Shown here in pieces: positions 59,521 to 64,000 of a stretch of 64,000 nucleotides of DNA. A program made the translations under genes and the position numbers. The stretch is taken from NCBI GenBank assembly GCA_027923505.1, contig BROI01000037.1, forward strand, positions 62,001-126,000. Direction: 5' to 3'. Source of the DNA: Mayamaea pseudoterrestris. Its lineage: Eukaryota; Bacillariophyta; Bacillariophyceae; Sellaphorales; Sellaphoraceae. How positions within the stretch are numbered: the first letter of the stretch is position 1; the number at the start of each line of letters is the position of its first letter. Under the pieces are notes generated by a model. That model searched no databases. It was given only the letters and a program-made list of their open reading frames with translations, and was not told the DNA's origin.

Positions 59521-62502
59521 ATGCATATTCAAAACAACTGCCTCAAGAAGGTCAACTGTCCGTTGACATCGGCGCATCGCTTATCCATTCACTGCTTCAC
59601 CATCTGCTCATTGACAAAAGAGTGCTACCCTGCATTGTCACAGGAGTGTACTAGCATGGAAGCAATTTACGTGAACTCGCGGGAGACAGTCCTCTGTACA
59701 GCGACATCAATCATTCACAGGTCTCCTGCCAAAACGTGCAGCGACGGATCGCAGCAAGCCCTTGCCGAGTCAATGGCGCACACCAAGAGCAACTCTTCTA
59801 TATCAACCGCCAGTTATTACTATTCGCCACTGATGGGATGCTGCGGAAGCAATAGTCCGTTTCGCATTTTGGATCGACTGATGAAGCGCAATAAGCGCAA
59901 ACAGCCACGGCGTGTACTGGAGCTTTCACCAGGCGTCGCCAAGCAGTGGTGCATGCTTGGAAAGGTTGCCGCAGCTGCACATGATGATGGTGTTTCAGGC
60001 GGTATAGGCGGCACCATGCCGTCGACGAGGCAGTCGACCAAACAACTGCAGCATCGTGGCAGCCATGCGATGAATGCCGCAAGTAGTGAGTGTCCTACCG
60101 TGACTCACTTGCCACTTACGGATGAGGGTCACGAAACGCCGACGATCGATTCTTCCGAATGGCCATGGCATTCACTTTTTCGCCGCCGACTTTTCCTTGA
60201 TTTCAAGAGTAGCAGCAACTCAACGGAGGGAGATCTCGGAAGTTCAGACGACAGCGTGGGCCTAAAGAGCTTTCGATTGACCGGAAGACGTAAATTTCGA
60301 GTTAATAAAAGCAGCGGCATCATGCCTTCAACGGCTAGTACTTCATTGCTAGACGCGCCAAGTAATACTTCCTCTTCGTTATGGAAGACTGCCAAGGATC
60401 CTGCATCGGGACGAGAGTACTATTACCATGTCGAAACGCGGCAAACTCAGTGGCGCAAGCCCTTGGAACTGGCGACGGCTGATGAGCGCAAGACGTTGAT
60501 GGAGAAGGATCAGCAGCAGCGAGCGTTTTTCCAAGCCATGGAGAAGAATATACTGCAGGGACTTGCTGCAACAAATACGCCACCAGTGACTGCGAAAAAC
60601 ACTTCAGAAAGCGCGTTTGCGAATGAAAAAGAACTTGCTCCGGCTGCTGCAGCTGAGATGAAAATTCCAGCAAGCATTGCTCGTCCAGGTGCCATGCGAG
60701 TTCGAACAATTAGCACAATGGACGTTATGGTTTTGAAAGACTTGATTGAAACGCTCCCATCAAACAACAGTAGCAAGCCGCATGGATCTCGTAGCCAGCG
60801 TCATGGCAGTGCATTCTCTAATGAGGGTGGCAGCAGCGGAGCCTTTAATAGCAGGTCGTCATTGATTTCCATTGTCGAGGACTCGCAGGATGGCGACACG
60901 GATCTTGAATATTCCGAGGAATTGCACAAGAGTCAGGCGATTGTACAAGAGTTCTTTCAGACGCTGCAGGATGAAGAGTGTGATGGGAGTAGTAATGGGA
61001 GTGATGGAGATAATAACATTGATGCAACTGCTGCGTCGGATAGTCACTACAATGAGCAAGACCCGTCCGAGTCGGAGTTTACGGTTGATGCTGATGCGGA
61101 CAATGTTAGAACAAAGTACATGACGGAACAAACACGTCCACGAAGACCTCATGCATTGAGTAGGGATAGCATTGCGTCGAGCGATAGTGCAAGCACGACG
61201 AGTCTGTCGATTAGCGCGTTGGCCTTGGGGAGCGATCGAAACTTGTCAATGTCGGGAAGCATGTCAGATGCGTCTGGTATACTTTCTGAAGATGGATTGG
61301 GCTTGTTGGATGAAGAAGAAATTATGGCGCTTCGGCAGTTGGCGACTGCGGCGAATCAGATGCTGCACTTGGGAGACGAGGAGGAAGAAGATACCAACTT
61401 TGATTTGGACGAAGACGACAGTCTTCAGGGACTTCACATCACGTCGGCTGCTTCAGCTCCGACACCCGACACAATGACTCGTGACTCCTTGAGCTTGACT
61501 GATACAAGTGATTACGTTGGGGACAGGAATGTCAACGGGGATGCTCTTGTCGCATCGACATCTTCGGCGACGAGTCTTCCATCCTTGCCGAAACCAAGCT
61601 CATTGGCTGGAGACTTACCGACACGGTTTCCGGCGCGTCCCAATATGATGCGTCAGCGGCGCAACACTTGTGGAACTATTTACGTCTCCAGTACGCTTTC
61701 GGATCCTGACAAGGACGCTACAATTACCTGTGTCTGTGCCGTCTATCGAACGCATGTCTTGCAGTCGGCCATGGAATCCGCCACTAGTAATGGAAGCGAC
61801 GGCGATGCTGATGATTATCTCATGTTCAACGACTTGACCGTCTTGCAGCGTCGTACAGATCGGGTTCAATTCAAAAATGAGTTGCCAACGGAGCCGCCAA
61901 CTCTTGATGAAATAAGCAGCTTTTATCGTGCCGTCTTTCGTCGCGCTAAGATGGAGGCGGACTGTATCATTATGAGTCTGATTTACGTGGAGCGACTCAT
62001 CAAGAAGACGAATGGCAAGCTCCGTCCGCGACCTGAGAATTGGCGGAGCATCCTGTTTGCCTGCATGGTTCTGTCCTCAAAGGTCTGGGACGACTTGAGC
62101 ATGTGGAATGCTGATTTTTCGCAGACATGTCCCGCTGGTATTCGGTTTCCGCTGCAGAGAATTAACCAGCTAGAAATTGCTGTGCTGGGTTGCCTTGAGT
62201 ACAATGTGAAGGTTAAGGCAGGCGAATATGCCAAGTACTATTTTTTGCTTCGCACGATGCTCATCAAGTCTGGGCTCGGTGGACATGATTTGGATTCGAT
62301 GCTTCCCTTGGACGTTGAGGGTGCGAAGCGACTGCAACAAGTGAGTACGCAGTACCAAACGTCACACTTGCCGAAACCATCATCCTATCGCAGCAGGAGC
62401 GTGGGCATGCTCTCAGCTTCAATGACATTGCTGTCTCCGGGACAAGGATTGGACGCTAAATCGTTTCCCAAAGCTGGCCTGGAGCAGCTTGTTAAGATGT
62501 AG
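59521..62502 (+). CDS. Cyclin Y-like protein with an N-terminal WW domain
   Basis: A 993-residue single-exon gene. A WW domain sits at about residues 283-318 (SLWKTAKDPASGREYYYHVETRQTQWRKP, with both tryptophans); such domains bind Pro-rich or phospho-Ser/Pro motifs. Residues 330-700 are Ser/Asp/Glu-rich and disordered, with many SP-like sites. The cyclin box at about 710-935 is of the cyclin Y type: RRNTCGTIYVSSTL, DRVQFKNE, EADCIIMSLIYVERLIKKT, NWRSILFACMVLSSKVWDDLSMWNADFSQ, then INQLEIAVLGCLEYNVKVKAGEYAKYYF. Cyclin Y activates PFTAIRE/PCTAIRE CDKs (CDK14/16) at membranes; its yeast relatives are Pho80-type. Alternative start codons exist at 59656 and 59772; the second would begin just before an MGCCGSNSPFRILD segment. 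WW plus cyclin in one protein is unusual. Convergent with the last gene, 85 nt. Confidence 0.88.
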   Translation: MHIQNNCLKKVNCPLTSAHRLSIHCFTICSLTKECYPALSQECTSMEAIYVNSRETVLCTATSIIHRSPAKTCSDGSQQALAESMAHTKSNSSISTASYYYSPLMGCCGSNSPFRILDRLMKRNKRKQPRRVLELSPGVAKQWCMLGKVAAAAHDDGVSGGIGGTMPSTRQSTKQLQHRGSHAMNAASSECPTVTHLPLTDEGHETPTIDSSEWPWHSLFRRRLFLDFKSSSNSTEGDLGSSDDSVGLKSFRLTGRRKFRVNKSSGIMPSTASTSLLDAPSNTSSSLWKTAKDPASGREYYYHVETRQTQWRKPLELATADERKTLMEKDQQQRAFFQAMEKNILQGLAATNTPPVTAKNTSESAFANEKELAPAAAAEMKIPASIARPGAMRVRTISTMDVMVLKDLIETLPSNNSSKPHGSRSQRHGSAFSNEGGSSGAFNSRSSLISIVEDSQDGDTDLEYSEELHKSQAIVQEFFQTLQDEECDGSSNGSDGDNNIDATAASDSHYNEQDPSESEFTVDADADNVRTKYMTEQTRPRRPHALSRDSIASSDSASTTSLSISALALGSDRNLSMSGSMSDASGILSEDGLGLLDEEEIMALRQLATAANQMLHLGDEEEEDTNFDLDEDDSLQGLHITSAASAPTPDTMTRDSLSLTDTSDYVGDRNVNGDALVASTSSATSLPSLPKPSSLAGDLPTRFPARPNMMRQRRNTCGTIYVSSTLSDPDKDATITCVCAVYRTHVLQSAMESATSNGSDGDADDYLMFNDLTVLQRRTDRVQFKNELPTEPPTLDEISSFYRAVFRRAKMEADCIIMSLIYVERLIKKTNGKLRPRPENWRSILFACMVLSSKVWDDLSMWNADFSQTCPAGIRFPLQRINQLEIAVLGCLEYNVKVKAGEYAKYYFLLRTMLIKSGLGGHDLDSMLPLDVEGAKRLQQVSTQYQTSHLPKPSSYRSRSVGMLSASMTLLSPGQGLDAKSFPKAGLEQLVKM

Positions 62503-62587
62503 CTATTTTCGCACCTACACGTACGCGAATTTATAGTTAATTGCCGTTAAAAACAAAGTTTTGTTAGCTACAACTAGCTGGCTTATT

Positions 62588-64000
62588 TTACCAGAAAGTA
62601 AGAAAATCAGCCGTTTCTCGCCAGGCACCTTTAACCATTTTCAGTGGACTCTTTAGTAGTTCATCGACCACCGACGGAGGCATTTCGGCTGGAACTTCCA
62701 TCTCTGGTGCTACTGCACTAAAAATCAGCGGCGCAAATATGAGAATCACAGTTACCCACAAGAGAATGTGCGGTATCATGTCAGTAAGGGAAGGGAGACG
62801 ACCAGTCTTGGGGTGAAAGGAGCTCCGAGCGTCGGTGCGCGCATCAAGCATGGCCTTGGTCTTGGCTGCCTCTGCAATTGCCATTGGTTGCTGGTCCTCG
62901 TAGCGCAGCCGCATTGAAAGCCTCGATCCAAGCAGCTTGGCGAATATCATAATGGTAAGTAATGGATTGACGCCTGGTGACGATGGAAAGATGCTTGAAT
63001 CCATTACAAAGAGGTTGTCAACCTCCCAGCATTCGCCGTTGGTATCAACGACGCCATCAACCGGCGACGAGCTCATGCGACATGATCCAGTTTGATATGT
63101 CGACAGCATGGGTATATCATACGGCTTCATTCCCAGTTTGGGCAGCGACATTAAATACTTCTGGATGCGCGTATCGGTCGCCAAATGAATTACATCACGA
63201 GGACCATCATCGCCGCCAAGGACTAGTCCAGTGTCGCGAACATGACCTGTCACAATTTCCTTAGCACCAGCCGTGGCCAATAGCTTAATACTTCCCTGCA
63301 TAGCCTGCATTATGCTGACCTTGTCCGCCGCGCAAAGACTGTAGCGAACGATTGGAGTATGCCCATCAAGGCCGACTCGTACGCTCCCTTCACTAACGTC
63401 GCGCTGCTGAATCGCCAGCGGAAGAATGCGACGAAACTTGCGCATTCGCTCCTTATATTCGTAAGGAGTTGTCCACGGTAGTAGCATAGACAACAAACCA
63501 GGAAGCACGGGTTGACATAATATCGCAGCGCCATGACCATTATGTTTAAATCCCCGACCAAACTCGCGACAAACGACAGTCTGCGCCGCACCAAGGAACG
63601 AGTCGACTGGCGCATGCTCCATGAAACCAAAGACTGTCGTTGTTGGATGCAGCTTTAGATGCTTACCAATGTGTCGGTTCCGTAGCTTGGATTTTTGCAG
63701 CAAGCATGGAGTTTGCAGTGCACCCGCTCCCATGATGACGGCCCTTCTAGCAACAACAGTCAGCGATAACTGATTCGGTCCAAGTGTGCATTCGGCGCCA
63801 ATGGCTCTGGGCCGATCGGATGTTTTGGTGGACGGATTTGTTAAAATGCGATTGACTTTGCACTGGTCCAGCATGCGGACACCAAACTTGGCTGCCTCCT
63901 GCATGAACACTGAAAGGCTCGTCTTTTTACCAACCATGCCAGTGGAGTCAATTCTGCTGCTGCTGCCGCCTTCATGGCTGACATGCGACACTGGTTGCCA
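62588..64000 (-). CDS. GMC-family long-chain alcohol oxidase, partial at window edge
   Basis: FAD-dependent oxidase of the GMC superfamily resembling plant and yeast long-chain fatty alcohol oxidases (FAO). Only the C-terminal part (over 470 residues) is in the window; the frame is open to the right border, so the start and the FAD-binding Rossmann motif lie outside. Visible: GRKTSLSV-like segment, ARRAVIMGAGALQTPCLLQKS (FAD-contact region), HIGKHLKLHPTTTVFGFM, and the catalytic C-terminal block STYQTGSCRMSSSP...NLFVMDSSIFPSSPGVNPLLTIM, where His of the usual H-Q/CxGTCRM is replaced by Gln-like context (TYQTGSCRM). A hydrophobic stretch near the C terminus (HILLWVTVILIFAPLIFSAV) would anchor it in a membrane, unlike most FAOs where TM segments are N-terminal. 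Confidence 0.88.
   Translation of the reverse strand, partial: WQPVSHVSHEGGSSSRIDSTGMVGKKTSLSVFMQEAAKFGVRMLDQCKVNRILTNPSTKTSDRPRAIGAECTLGPNQLSLTVVARRAVIMGAGALQTPCLLQKSKLRNRHIGKHLKLHPTTTVFGFMEHAPVDSFLGAAQTVVCREFGRGFKHNGHGAAILCQPVLPGLLSMLLPWTTPYEYKERMRKFRRILPLAIQQRDVSEGSVRVGLDGHTPIVRYSLCAADKVSIMQAMQGSIKLLATAGAKEIVTGHVRDTGLVLGGDDGPRDVIHLATDTRIQKYLMSLPKLGMKPYDIPMLSTYQTGSCRMSSSPVDGVVDTNGECWEVDNLFVMDSSIFPSSPGVNPLLTIMIFAKLLGSRLSMRLRYEDQQPMAIAEAAKTKAMLDARTDARSSFHPKTGRLPSLTDMIPHILLWVTVILIFAPLIFSAVAPEMEVPAEMPPSVVDELLKSPLKMVKGAWRETADFLTFW

Noticed and set aside
1-64000. CRISPR array or bacterial operon
   Set aside because: Spliced introns, large eukaryotic proteins and no spacer-repeat array; the window is nuclear eukaryotic DNA.

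Overview
This window looks like a compact, gene-dense eukaryotic nuclear chromosome segment. About 22 protein genes can be read on both strands. Many have no intron; the others have one to three GT-AG introns, mostly 74-110 nt and at most about 220 nt. Neighbours are often convergent with 80-160 nt between stop codons, or divergent over a few hundred bases. The gene set suggests a stramenopile (heterokont): a cGMP-dependent-type kinase with three nucleotide-binding domains, type III glutamine synthetase, a cyclin Y homologue, CXC (tesmin/TSO1) protein, ShKT-prolyl 4-hydroxylase and sigma-like GST. Two proteins (26910-28507, 42239-43000) start with a signal-peptide-like segment followed by Trp at a plausible cleavage point, which would fit the bipartite plastid presequences of photosynthetic heterokonts such as diatoms. 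This is inference; an oomycete or other stramenopile is not excluded.

Layout. 0.3-7 kb: CCT gamma chaperonin subunit, cGMP-dependent-type kinase, membrane cyclophilin-like protein. 7-15.5 kb: a gene-poor, repeat-rich island with decayed LRR-type genes, a 215-bp-arm inverted repeat, a minisatellite-bearing putative secreted protein gene, a field of degenerate repeats and a LINE reverse transcriptase fragment. 16-24 kb: an unrecognised gene, TAM41, an SLC25 carrier, a GST, a MITE-like element and sphingosine-1-phosphate lyase carrying an in-frame TAG. 24.7-35 kb: a PH-domain protein, a possible plastid protein, a large coiled-coil protein, an OCRE/zinc-finger/G-patch RNA-binding protein and an acidic protein with an acylation-type N terminus. 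36-47 kb: CXC protein, SLC35F-like transporter, two related CaaX proteins, a four-helix membrane protein, prolyl 4-hydroxylase and AIP1/WDR1. 47-64 kb: glutamine synthetase III, an exceptional nucleotidyltransferase-RGG-phosphoglycerate kinase fusion, carnitine acyltransferase, an LRR relic, an F-box/Sel1 protein, a WW-cyclin Y protein and a GMC alcohol oxidase cut by the window edge.

The genes do not form one pathway; most are housekeeping or signalling. Weak themes are lipid metabolism (TAM41, S1P lyase, carnitine acyltransferase, fatty alcohol oxidase-like) and actin/protein folding. The most unusual object is the single 4.3-kb open frame joining a terminal nucleotidyltransferase and an RGG linker to a complete-looking glycolytic phosphoglycerate kinase.
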